A stretch of DNA of 17,013 nt from JBCDCU01 sp039180865 (GTDB lineage Bacteria > Pseudomonadota > Alphaproteobacteria > Rhizobiales > JACESI01): NCBI GenBank assembly GCA_039180865.1, contig JBCDCZ010000072.1, positions 1 through 17,013 on the forward strand. Direction: 5' to 3'. Below are positions 1 to 7,577 of this stretch, piece by piece (the first letter of the stretch is position 1; the number at the start of each line of letters is the position of its first letter). Both the position numbers and the translations under genes were made by a program. The notes beneath the pieces were generated by a model. It searched no databases and was not told the origin of the DNA. It was given only the letters and a program-made list of their open reading frames with translations.

Positions 1-83
1 AATTCAGCGCCCCGGTCTCCCTTTGCAAACGCTTTACCCAGTGCCTTGGCGTCACGGCGCAATTGATCGAGTGATTTTGCCAT
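1..83 (-). CDS. Small helical protein, N-terminus only (runs off the window)
   Basis: The ATG at 83-81 opens a reading frame that runs out of the window at base 1. An excellent GGAGGG ribosome site lies six bases upstream. The 27 visible residues begin MAKSLDQLRRDAKALGKAF and continue with a charged helix. This Ser-Leu-x-x-Leu-(R/K)-x-x-A-K-x-L opening resembles the N-terminal helix of small ankyrin-repeat or glyoxalase-associated hypothetical proteins in rhizobia. That resemblance is from memory and too short to assign a function. The gene points away from lrgA, so the 84-506 gap lies between two divergent starts. Confidence 0.7.
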   Translation of the reverse strand, partial: MAKSLDQLRRDAKALGKAFAKGDRGAE

Positions 84-506
84 CGTTTTCCCTCCATTAC
101 CCGATGGTCCGCTATGCCGGGCTTGAGAAAACCGATGAGATCGTTTTCGTCGAATGTGGAGGCGCCGATGACAGCTTTCCGCGGACCGGGAGGCCGCCTC
201 GAACGGCCATACCCGACGCTATAACCGGCCTTGTCCCATTGCAAGCCCGTCGCAGATTGTGCGGTTTCAGGAGGCCAACGCTGTGGCATGAATTGCAATA
301 TGGTTCGACATCGACACGCTCGATGGATCCGGCCAACCAAAGCTCTTTCCGGAGGACCTTAAAGCTCACCTGCAGAAAACGTGATTGCGTATCGGCATTG
401 GCTATTAACCCGGGGTACCTTCTTGGGCCGTGTTTCTCCATCAGCTTCTTGACCCCGTTTTGATAAACCTTTCTGCTGCTCCTTCCTGTCCGGGAGGCTC
501 TTTTCA
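84..506. other. Intergenic stretch with no supported gene
   Basis: This 423-base gap lies between the divergent starts of the left-edge gene and lrgA. Open frames exist on both strands, but none has a good start with a ribosome site and none gives a recognisable protein. The longest minus-strand frame begins at a TTG that overlaps the lrgA start codon. The stretch should hold the promoters of both flanking genes; I could not identify convincing -35/-10 boxes. It could also contain a decayed gene. Confidence 0.5.
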
Positions 507-884
507 ATGTTGAACTATCTCACTCTCATTTTCGGTTGTCAGCTTGCGGGCGAGTTGATGGCGCGGTTCCTTACAATCCCAGTGCCCGGCCCCGTTATGG
601 GCATGGTAATCCTGTTTCTCCTGCTTGTGGTTCGAGGCTCCGTCCCGGACAATCTATCCAAGGTTACAGATGGATTGCTCGGCCATCTGTCCCTTCTGTT
701 TGTGCCAGCGGGCGTCGGCGTCATGATCCATTTTCCGCTGCTCGGCGAGAACTGGTTTGCGATCACGGTCGCGCTCATTGTCAGCACCGTTCTCACAATC
801 GCGGTGACTGCACTCATGATGTCGTGGCTCACCAAGCAGACCGCGATCGCCCACGATGAGGGCACCGGCGGCGGGTCAAAATGA
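507..884 (+). CDS. lrgA: LrgA/CidA-family holin-like membrane protein
   Basis: This 125-residue protein has the CidA/LrgA family length and the family's signature region near residues 23-35 (IPVPGPVMGMVIL). Three or four hydrophobic segments are visible, at roughly 3-20, 28-45, 58-78 and 84-108, followed by a polar tail. LrgA works with LrgB in the inner membrane. The pair was first described as holin/antiholin-like modulators of murein hydrolase activity, and relatives have since been linked to pyruvate or related metabolite transport. The ATG at 507 follows GGGAGG at 492-497. The stop overlaps the lrgB start as ATGA at 881-884, so the two are translationally coupled. No LytS/LytR two-component genes lie beside them in this window. 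Confidence 0.9.
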   Translation: MLNYLTLIFGCQLAGELMARFLTIPVPGPVMGMVILFLLLVVRGSVPDNLSKVTDGLLGHLSLLFVPAGVGVMIHFPLLGENWFAITVALIVSTVLTIAVTALMMSWLTKQTAIAHDEGTGGGSK

Positions 885-1597
885 CAGAGTTACAGGATAT
901 CTGGGTTTACCTCAGCGCGTCGCCATTGTTGCATCTGACGCTGACACTGGCAGCCTTTCAATGCGGAACGTGGATCTATGCGAAAGCCAATCTGAACCCT
1001 TTGCTCAATCCCGTTCTGATTGCCGTTGTCCTTATCGTCGGCATCCTCCTTACGACCCAAACAAGTTATCAGGACTATTTCGAGGGTGCGCAATTCGTGC
1101 ACTTCCTGCTGGGCCCTGCCACCGTGGCCCTCGCAATCCCGCTTTACAGGCAATTTGACAGGGTACGCGGATCGGCCATCTCCATCATCACCAGCATTAT
1201 CACCGGGTCTTTGACAGCAATCACTTCAGCAATCGGGATTGGCTATCTGCTTTCGGCTTCCGACGAAGCTCTCGTTTCATTGGCGCCGAAATCCATCACC
1301 GCGCCAGTCGCCATGGGCATCACGGAACAGCTCGGCGGTTTGCCGTCTTTAACGGCCGTTCTGGTCATCGTGACCGGTGTTCTGGGTGCGATGATCGGAC
1401 CCTTTGTCCTGAACCTGATCGGCGTCAAAGACTGGCAGGCCCGCGGCCTTGCGATGGGCACTGCAAGCCATGGGATCGGGACCGCCCGCGCACTGCAGGT
1501 CAACGAAGTGGCCGGTGCCTTTTCAGGTCTCGCAATGGGTTTGAATGCGTTGGCGACCGCGATCCTCTTGCCCATCATCTGGCAATTGCTGTTCTAA
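881..1597 (+). CDS. lrgB: LrgB-family membrane protein
   Basis: This 238-residue polytopic protein matches the usual LrgB length. It shows the family's two hallmark stretches: APKSITAPVAMGITEQLGG (about residues 137-155) and the AMGTASHGIGTARALQ segment (about 188-203). Six or more hydrophobic helices span the protein. It is the partner of LrgA in an inner-membrane system affecting cell-wall hydrolase activity or small-acid export; the substrate in this organism cannot be told from sequence. The ATG lies inside the end of lrgA with a four-base overlap. Its own ribosome site is poor (a G-rich run in the lrgA tail), which fits coupling to upstream translation. No clear terminator follows; the next gene starts 186 bases later. 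Confidence 0.9.
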   Translation: MTELQDIWVYLSASPLLHLTLTLAAFQCGTWIYAKANLNPLLNPVLIAVVLIVGILLTTQTSYQDYFEGAQFVHFLLGPATVALAIPLYRQFDRVRGSAISIITSIITGSLTAITSAIGIGYLLSASDEALVSLAPKSITAPVAMGITEQLGGLPSLTAVLVIVTGVLGAMIGPFVLNLIGVKDWQARGLAMGTASHGIGTARALQVNEVAGAFSGLAMGLNALATAILLPIIWQLLF

Positions 1598-1766
1598 GTG
1601 TTCGCAAATGCGGGCCGGGAAAAGACAGGGCTTGACCGACTACCGGTGCCCTCACATCGGAGGTTTGGAGAAACTTCAGTATCGCCCGCTACGGGTTCTT
1701 CCGAACTTCAACCCAAACTTAATTAATTTGTGGTGTGATATTACCTAGCCCTTTGGTAAGTATTAC

Positions 1767-1782
1767 AATCGTCGAGACGATT
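1767..1782. promoter_or_regulatory. Palindrome abutting the amt-GGDEF-EAL start codon
   Basis: The arms AATCGTC (1767-1773) and GACGATT (1776-1782) are perfect inverted repeats separated by GA, ending one base before the ATG at 1784. As RNA it would be a six-pair stem with a CGAG loop. The only Shine-Dalgarno-like bases for the downstream gene (GAG, 1774-1776) fall in that loop. As DNA it is a candidate regulator site. A second, looser repeat, TTACC (1741-1745) and GGTAA (1755-1759), lies just upstream. The function is inferred from position only. Confidence 0.45.
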
Positions 1783-1783
1783 T

Positions 1784-4561
1784 ATGGAATTTCTTCGGGA
1801 CACTGTCGGATCAACACCCGTGACGCCCGAACCGTTGGTAAATGTTCTCACCAGCGTCGGCAATCTCTGGATTGTAACCGCGACGATTATGGTCCTTTCC
1901 ATGCAGGCTGGCTTCCTGATGCTTGAAGCAGGGTCAACGCGTTCCAAGAACACCATAAACGTTGCGCAAAAGAACATCGCCGATTTCATCATTTGTGGCT
2001 GTGTCTTTATCCTCATCGGCGTGCCGCTCATGTTCGGCGCCGGTCAAACCGGCTGGTTCGGTTTCGGCGGCTTCGATATTTCCGAGACCAAAATCCAGCT
2101 TATGATCCTGTTCCAGTTCGCGTTCTGTGCAACGGCCGCGACGATCATTTCGGGCGCGGTATCCGAACGGATGCGCTTTCGCGCCTATATGCTGCTGACG
2201 GTTCTTATCAGTGGTATTGTTTATCCCGTTTTTGGCCATCTGGTCTGGGGCAACGCTATCATTGAACCCAATCCGGCCTGGCTCGGCGATATCGGTTTTC
2301 TGGACTTTGCGGGATCGACCGTCGTGCATGTCATCGGAGGAAGTGCTGCCCTAGCCGCCGTGTTGCATATCGGACCGCGCAAGGATCTTTATGACGCTGA
2401 CGGCAAGCTGCAAACTCTGCGCGGTCATTCCAGCGTGCTCACCAATTACGGTACGATGGTGCTGATGTTCGGCTGGTTGGGCTTTAACGCCGGCGGCGCT
2501 CATCCGCATTCCGACAACTTCTCGCAAATTCTGCTCAACACTGTCGTCGCGATGACATTTGGCGGGGCAACCGGCCTCGCAATCAGCGTATGGCGCGGCA
2601 AAGGGCAAACCCGCCCCAAGACGTCAACAAGTGCGATCTTAGGCGGTCTTGTCGCGATTACTGCGGGATGCGCTTATGTCGATCATTACGGTGCGGCGCT
2701 CATTGGCATGATTGGCGGTCTAACAGCGGTTTTTACCGCAAGCATTCTACTGAACAGGTTCGGGATAGACGATCCTGTCGATGCAATTGCCGTTCACGGG
2801 GCGGCGGGGATTGTCGGCACGGTGATGGTCGCGCCTCTCGCCCATGAGGCTTTTATCACCGGATCCCGCATAGAGCAGTTTGCCATCCAGCTGGGCGGAA
2901 CCGGTCTCGCAGCCGTCTGGGCTTTCACCACAGTTCTTGTTTTCCTCTGGTTTCTTAAACGCTTCGTCAAATTGCGGGTTAGCGCCTACGAAGAAGAAAT
3001 CGGCCTGAATCTCTCCGAGCATGACGACAGCTTCGACACCTCAACGATTTCCGAACTGGTTGGGACAGACCTGTCGGCAGCCTCCAAGCCATCGGAGGGA
3101 TCCGGCTTGCTCTCGGAACATGTTGGAGACAGTGCGCGGGATCCCAATCCGCATTTGAACATGCTGAGCAAAGTCGTCGAAGGCGCGCGCCTGTCGAAGA
3201 TAAAGGTGGAAGAGGCTGAGACAACCATCAATAAGCTGTCCACGCAGGATCATTTGACCGGGCTTCACAACCGAAGCGCATTCAGGCAACACCTGGTTGA
3301 AAGCGCGGCTTGCGAACTGGCACTCATTTATCTCGATCTCGACGGGTTCAAAGCCATTAATGACGGGTTTGGTCATTCAGTGGGTGATGAAGTGCTCAAG
3401 CAGATCGCCGCCCGCCTCGTCGCCCTCTTGCCGTCCGATGCCACGGTCGCCCGTTTCGGCGGGGATGAATTCGTAATCAGCCTTCCCCTGACAGCCAAGG
3501 CAGCGGCTGGAGAGCAACAAGACTGGCAGATAAACTGCTCGCAGATCGTGCAGGGTGCGAGCCAGGTCCTGCGGATCGGGAATCTCGAACTCTTCGTTGG
3601 AGCATCACTTGGGGTCTCCCTGTTTCCGCACCATTCCGGAGATCTCGACGGATTGATACTGAAAGCCGATATGGCGCTTTATGAAGCAAAGGCGCGCGGC
3701 AAGGGACAATGGGTCGTTTTCAATCAGGACATGGAAATGAAGGCCCAGCGTCGCGCAGAGCTTGAAAGCGATATGCGCGCAGGAATCGACCGTGGGGAAT
3801 TCTACGCCGTGTTCCAGCCGCAGGTTTTGCTCAAAGAGAGCAGGCTGATTGGCTTTGAAGCCTTGATGCGATGGGACCACCCGGTTCACGGAACGATAGT
3901 GCCAGGCGAATTCATTCCAATCGCCGAAGAAACCGGACTGATCGTTGAAATGAGCGAGACGTTCATCCAATACGCCTGTGCGGTTGCCGTGAACTGGCCT
4001 TTGGTCAAAGGGCAACGGTGCAAACTGTCGGTGAACCTGTCGCCCATTCAGTTTTCGCGCTCCGATGTCCCTGCCATGTTAGAGCGCGTCCTTGAGAGTA
4101 CTGGAATGGATGCCGACAATCTGGAGATTGAAGTCACAGAAAGCACACTGATCGATGATGTCGAGGAAACCCGGGAAAAGCTCGAAGCGATCCGCGCAAT
4201 GGGTGTTCAGGTTGCAATAGACGATTTCGGAACCGGTTATTCGTCCTTCAATTACTTACAGGGCTTTCCGCTTGATCGCCTCAAAATCGACCGCTCTTTT
4301 ATCTCCGAACTGGAAGATCAGGAATCGGCCCAGAGGATCACCAAAGCAATCGTCGAACTTGGCAGGAGCCTGGGACTGACGACAACTGCAGAAGGTGTCG
4401 AAACGGAAGGTCAGCGTCGGATTCTGGAGGAGTTCGGCTGCGACGAGTTTCAAGGGTACCTTTCAGCACGTCCGATGTCTTTGGCGAAGACCCTGACCTG
4501 GATAGTAAACACCGAACGGCAAAAGACTGCAGAGAACGATCTCAAAACATCAAACGGCTGA
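1784..4561 (+). CDS. Ammonium transporter fused to GGDEF and EAL cyclic di-GMP domains
   Basis: This 925-residue protein has three modules. Residues about 1-400 are a complete Amt/Mep/Rh transporter. It has the QAGFLMLEAG segment, the DFAGSTVVH signature (Asp174), both pore histidines of the twin-His motif (His182 and His338), and the conserved cytoplasmic tail around residue 407 (GLNLSEH), which corresponds to the GlnK-contacting tail of AmtB. A polar linker (about 410-478) ends in a helical stretch. A GGDEF domain follows (about 480-650), with DxLTGLxNR at 489-497 and GGDEF at 559-563; the inhibitory RxxD site appears to lack its Arg. The EAL domain (about 668-910) has EALMR at 692-696 and intact NLSPxQF, EVTES, DDFGTGYS, KIDRSF and AEGVET motifs. 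The expected role is an inner-membrane ammonium sensor-transporter that changes cyclic di-GMP levels. No glnK is adjacent. The start is ATG 1784, because an in-frame stop at 1757 limits extension; the ribosome site is weak. Confidence 0.95.
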   Translation: MEFLRDTVGSTPVTPEPLVNVLTSVGNLWIVTATIMVLSMQAGFLMLEAGSTRSKNTINVAQKNIADFIICGCVFILIGVPLMFGAGQTGWFGFGGFDISETKIQLMILFQFAFCATAATIISGAVSERMRFRAYMLLTVLISGIVYPVFGHLVWGNAIIEPNPAWLGDIGFLDFAGSTVVHVIGGSAALAAVLHIGPRKDLYDADGKLQTLRGHSSVLTNYGTMVLMFGWLGFNAGGAHPHSDNFSQILLNTVVAMTFGGATGLAISVWRGKGQTRPKTSTSAILGGLVAITAGCAYVDHYGAALIGMIGGLTAVFTASILLNRFGIDDPVDAIAVHGAAGIVGTVMVAPLAHEAFITGSRIEQFAIQLGGTGLAAVWAFTTVLVFLWFLKRFVKLRVSAYEEEIGLNLSEHDDSFDTSTISELVGTDLSAASKPSEGSGLLSEHVGDSARDPNPHLNMLSKVVEGARLSKIKVEEAETTINKLSTQDHLTGLHNRSAFRQHLVESAACELALIYLDLDGFKAINDGFGHSVGDEVLKQIAARLVALLPSDATVARFGGDEFVISLPLTAKAAAGEQQDWQINCSQIVQGASQVLRIGNLELFVGASLGVSLFPHHSGDLDGLILKADMALYEAKARGKGQWVVFNQDMEMKAQRRAELESDMRAGIDRGEFYAVFQPQVLLKESRLIGFEALMRWDHPVHGTIVPGEFIPIAEETGLIVEMSETFIQYACAVAVNWPLVKGQRCKLSVNLSPIQFSRSDVPAMLERVLESTGMDADNLEIEVTESTLIDDVEETREKLEAIRAMGVQVAIDDFGTGYSSFNYLQGFPLDRLKIDRSFISELEDQESAQRITKAIVELGRSLGLTTTAEGVETEGQRRILEEFGCDEFQGYLSARPMSLAKTLTWIVNTERQKTAENDLKTSNG

Positions 4562-4597
4562 ACATTAGCCCAACCCCGAGTAATAACACCGTCACGC

Positions 4598-5623
4598 CTA
4601 GCGCTGCCGGGCGAGACGCTGCTCCCGGTAACTCCGTGGGGTTTCTGAAAAGCGGGTCTTGAACCAGCGGGAAAAATGACTGCTGTCTGAAAAACCGCAT
4701 TCAAAAGCAATCTGCGTGATCGTACGTTTAGAGTTCAAGAGCCGCCATCGCGCATGCTGTAGCCGCATGTCGCGCCAGACTTCCTGCGGCGTTGCTTTCG
4801 CATGGTCCTGAAAGACGCGGTTCAGTTGCCTCACAGTCGAACCCAGGATTTGGGCGAGCTTTTCAGTTGTGTCGGGTTCGCGCAACTTCTGACGCATGAT
4901 CTTTACGGCCTGTTCGACCCGCCAGTTGCCGCAGGTTTCCAGATCCTGATAGGGCGTACGGCCCACTTCATGGGCAGTGCGATGTTCGTCCACGACAAGT
5001 GCCGTTAGCCCCTTCATGCCGCGCGAACGCCCACAATGCTCGATTAGAATTTCAACAGCAAGATCGATCGCCGCGGTTCCACCCGGGCAGGTGATGACCC
5101 CGCCATCGCTGACAAACAATTCGTTTTCCGCTGGAACCGAGTTCGGAAACATCTCCATGAATTCAAGCCGGTGATGCGCATGGATCGCAGCCCGCTTACC
5201 ATCTAGCAATCCCGCCATTGCAATCGCAAAACTGCCTGTGCAAAGCCCGATCAGTTTCACCCCCTTCAGATATTGCGCCTTGATGAATGAAAGCGTTTGG
5301 TCCGGGATCTCATCCAGTTGATCGATAAGACCGCCAACAACAACAAGGTAGTCGTAGTCACCCGCGGCTTCGAACGTCTTCCATGGCGTGATCGCAAGCC
5401 CGGAACTGGAAACGACTGGCGACAAATCGTTTGAGAGCACCTCCCAGGTACAGAAGATCTGCCTGCTCTTATCCGCCTCATCGGCGGAATGGCGCACGGA
5501 ATCGATGAAACCGGCAAGCGGCAGGATCGTAAAAGCCGGGGTCAACACAAAACCAAGGCGGATATCCGGCTCAATATCATCAGGGCGAACGGGCGGCGGA
5601 AAGGCCGTCACACTATTCGGCAT
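4598..5623 (-). CDS. GlxA-type AraC-family transcriptional regulator with DJ-1/PfpI-like sensor domain
   Basis: This 341-residue protein has the standard layout of the GlxA family. An N-terminal DJ-1/PfpI-like (class I glutamine-amidotransferase fold) domain occupies about residues 20-195 and keeps the nucleophile-elbow cysteine in GLCTGSF (Cys128). The C-terminal AraC DNA-binding domain has two helix-turn-helix units, at about 253-275 and 301-325 (ITQIAFECGFSDSSHFSR). Relatives in this group sense amino-acid-derived or betaine-type compounds and activate adjacent catabolic genes (for example CdhR, GbdR and ArgR in Pseudomonas). The ATG at 5623 has GGGAGG about 11 bases upstream. It is transcribed divergently from the solute-binding protein, which makes that protein and the epimerase-family enzyme its likely targets. 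The ligand is unknown. The 3' end converges on the Amt fusion gene. Confidence 0.9.
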   Translation of the reverse strand: MPNSVTAFPPPVRPDDIEPDIRLGFVLTPAFTILPLAGFIDSVRHSADEADKSRQIFCTWEVLSNDLSPVVSSSGLAITPWKTFEAAGDYDYLVVVGGLIDQLDEIPDQTLSFIKAQYLKGVKLIGLCTGSFAIAMAGLLDGKRAAIHAHHRLEFMEMFPNSVPAENELFVSDGGVITCPGGTAAIDLAVEILIEHCGRSRGMKGLTALVVDEHRTAHEVGRTPYQDLETCGNWRVEQAVKIMRQKLREPDTTEKLAQILGSTVRQLNRVFQDHAKATPQEVWRDMRLQHARWRLLNSKRTITQIAFECGFSDSSHFSRWFKTRFSETPRSYREQRLARQR

Positions 5624-5698
5624 GGCTTCGCGTTCCTCCCAAGCCCGTTGAGCGAAATGATCGAGATGTCCGTTTTATACTGTTTTCTGTCTTTTTTG

Positions 5699-5716
5699 TT
5701 CCTGAAACAACAGGAA
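5699..5716. promoter_or_regulatory. Candidate operator in the divergent regulator/binding-protein promoter region
   Basis: TTCCTG (5699-5704) and CAGGAA (5711-5716) are perfect six-base inverted arms separated by AAACAA. They lie in the 224-base divergent gap between the GlxA-type regulator and the solute-binding protein. The site sits about 75 bases before the regulator's start and 130 before the binding protein's. The size and symmetry would suit a dimeric regulator. AraC-type proteins more often bind direct repeats, so the match to this particular regulator is uncertain. Confidence 0.35.
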
Positions 5717-5847
5717 ATTCATGAGGCAATGGTCGGGTTCGGGATCCCTCTGCGCACAGAAGCCGGAATCACTGGCTTCACCTGCGCATTCATTCTTTCA
5801 CCATTGCCGGAGGGAGCTCGAAAAGAGCGACAGAAGAGGGAGTGACC

Positions 5848-7458
5848 ATGTCGACAGGAAAAGACCAGCAAATGATCGACCGGCTTGCGGACGCAGCGCG
5901 TGAAGGCAAAATCTCACGGCGATCTTTCATGTATTATTCATTGGCCGCGGGCCTGACAGCGACGACAGCAACCGGGCTTTGGAGCACGGAAGCTAAGGCC
6001 GAACCGAAACGCGGCGGAACGTTCCGCATTGCCCAACACGACGGCAACACATCCGACCAGCACGATCCGGGCAAATATGTCTCCTTTGCCGATATCGCCC
6101 TTGCGCACACCTTCCGCTCTTACCTTACCCAGATCAATCCGGATCAAACACTTGGCGGAGACCTTGCCACCGAATGGTCGGCAACGCCCGATGCCCGCGA
6201 ATGGACATTTGTGCTCAATAAAAACGCCACATTCCACTCCGGCGCCAAGGTGAAAGCGGCCGATGTCGTCGCTTCGCTCAACCACCATAGGGGCGAAGAC
6301 ACGACATCAGCGGTGTCCGCCTTCTTCACCGATGTGACCGACATCGTCGACAATGGCGACCATTCGATCACCGTGAAACTCGGGTCTCCCAACGCAGACC
6401 TTCCGTGGATCATGCCGGATTATCACCTGGCGATCTGCCCGGCCAATCCTGACGGCACGCTGAACTGGCAATCGGGTGATGGCTGTGGACCTTATAAGCT
6501 CGTGACCTTTGAACCCGGCGTTGAAGCCCGTCTGGTGCGCCACGATGACTGGCACGGCGAAGGCGCTTATTTCGACGAAGTTCACTACCTCATCATCAAC
6601 GATCCGAATGCCCGTCAGAACGCGCTTGTGACCGGCGATGTTGACGCAATCAGCCTTCTAGAAAACAAAACGATGAGCCTGATGGCCCGCGATCCGAACC
6701 TTGTGATCGACAATGTCTCGTCGGCCCAGGCGATCACACTTGCCATGCATGTCGACAAAGCGCCGTTCAATAATCCAGATGTGCGCATGGCGCTGAAGCT
6801 TGCGATCAACCGGCAGGAAATCATCGATAAAATCACATTCGGGGCAGCGACCATCGGCAATGATTTCCATCATGCGCCGACGATGCCGTACTTCCCGTCC
6901 GAGATCCCGCAGCGAGAATACGATCCGGATCAGGCGGCGGCGCTCTGGAAGAAGACCGGGCTCGGCAATCAGCCGATCAATATCTCAACGGCCGATTCCA
7001 TTACGACCGGCGCTGTTGATGCGATGGTGCTTTACGCTGAGCATGCTAAGGCTGCGGGCATCAATCTCAACGTCGTGCGCGAGCCCAATGACGGCTATTG
7101 GTCGGATGTGTGGCTCAAAAAGGCGTTCTGCATGGTGACCTGGGGCGCGCGCCCGACACCGGATGTCATGTACAGTCTCACCTACAAGAAGGGTGCGCCA
7201 TGGAACGAAACCCATTGGGAGAATGAGCGCTTCAACGAGGTTCTGCTGCAAGCCAAGGGCGAACTCGACGATGCCAAGCGCGCTGAGATGTACCACGAAA
7301 TGGGCATGCTTCTGCGAGACGATGGCGGGACCGTTCTTCCCTATTTCCCGAACTTCGTGTTCGGGCGCCGCAAGAACGTCAAGCACACCGGCCAGCTGGC
7401 AGCAAGCTGGGCGATGGATGGTGGACGGTCAGCGAGCCGCTGGTGGTTCGACGGCTAA
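5848..7458 (+). CDS. Tat-exported ABC transporter solute-binding protein, family 5 (peptide/opine type)
   Basis: This 536-residue protein begins with a long polar n-region, a twin-arginine motif SRRSFM with Arg24-Arg25, a hydrophobic stretch, and a likely cleavage after AKA near residue 51. The mature part has the SBP_bac_5 pattern: KRGGTFRIA at its start, LATEWSATPDAREWTFVLNK near 110-130, the VKAADVVASLNHH region, GCGPYKL and the AFNNPDVRMALKLAINR-like segment. Such proteins deliver peptides, opines or similar solutes to ABC permeases from the periplasm. No permease or ATPase genes follow it, which is odd for the family; the next gene is an epimerase-family enzyme. ATG 5848 is preferred over an in-frame GTG at 5842 because GAGGGAG then sits at normal spacing. 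Confidence 0.92.
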   Translation: MSTGKDQQMIDRLADAAREGKISRRSFMYYSLAAGLTATTATGLWSTEAKAEPKRGGTFRIAQHDGNTSDQHDPGKYVSFADIALAHTFRSYLTQINPDQTLGGDLATEWSATPDAREWTFVLNKNATFHSGAKVKAADVVASLNHHRGEDTTSAVSAFFTDVTDIVDNGDHSITVKLGSPNADLPWIMPDYHLAICPANPDGTLNWQSGDGCGPYKLVTFEPGVEARLVRHDDWHGEGAYFDEVHYLIINDPNARQNALVTGDVDAISLLENKTMSLMARDPNLVIDNVSSAQAITLAMHVDKAPFNNPDVRMALKLAINRQEIIDKITFGAATIGNDFHHAPTMPYFPSEIPQREYDPDQAAALWKKTGLGNQPINISTADSITTGAVDAMVLYAEHAKAAGINLNVVREPNDGYWSDVWLKKAFCMVTWGARPTPDVMYSLTYKKGAPWNETHWENERFNEVLLQAKGELDDAKRAEMYHEMGMLLRDDGGTVLPYFPNFVFGRRKNVKHTGQLAASWAMDGGRSASRWWFDG

Positions 7459-7468
7459 CGCCATCACG

Positions 7469-7498
7469 CTGGATTTGCCGCTCCCTCGGTAAATCCAG
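7469..7498 (+). terminator. Hairpin 1 after the solute-binding protein gene
   Basis: CTGGATTTGCCG (7469-7480) pairs with CGGTAAATCCAG (7487-7498) as a 12-pair stem with one G-U pair and a CTCCCT loop, starting 10 bases past the stop codon. No T-run follows, so a classic Rho-independent terminator is not supported. An mRNA-stabilising or attenuating hairpin that keeps binding-protein message abundant is equally plausible. Confidence 0.6.
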
Positions 7499-7502
7499 GG
7501 AA

Positions 7503-7537
7503 CCCTGGTGGCTCCGGTCCGTCTGGATCCGCCAGGG
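7503..7537 (+). terminator. Hairpin 2 in tandem with hairpin 1
   Basis: CCCTGGTGG (7503-7511) pairs with CCGCCAGGG (7529-7537), with one wobble pair. Inside it, TCCGG (7513-7517) pairs with CTGGA (7523-7527). It begins four bases after hairpin 1. No T-run follows. Tandem strong hairpins between a binding-protein gene and a downstream enzyme gene resemble the partial attenuators or RNase barriers seen in transport operons. Confidence 0.55.
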
Positions 7538-7577
7538 CCTCTTACCGGAAATGATTGCAAGCTTTGAGGAGTGAGAC

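Noticed and set aside
23..463. 146-codon plus-strand open frame
   Set aside because: It overlaps the well-supported minus-strand start at 83 and has low-complexity Arg/Pro-rich composition typical of a chance frame.
112..507. 131-codon minus-strand open frame
   Set aside because: It starts at a TTG overlapping the lrgA start, has no ribosome site, and the product has no recognisable pattern.
1627..1652. AGGGC/GCCCT inverted repeat after lrgB as a terminator
   Set aside because: It has only five pairs with a 16-base loop and no T-run; too weak to call.
3605..4015. 136-codon minus-strand frame inside the EAL region
   Set aside because: It lies wholly antisense to the Amt-GGDEF-EAL coding sequence, whose motifs are intact.
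5842..5844. GTG as the start of the solute-binding protein
   Set aside because: It lies too close to the purine-rich ribosome site; the ATG six bases later has proper spacing.
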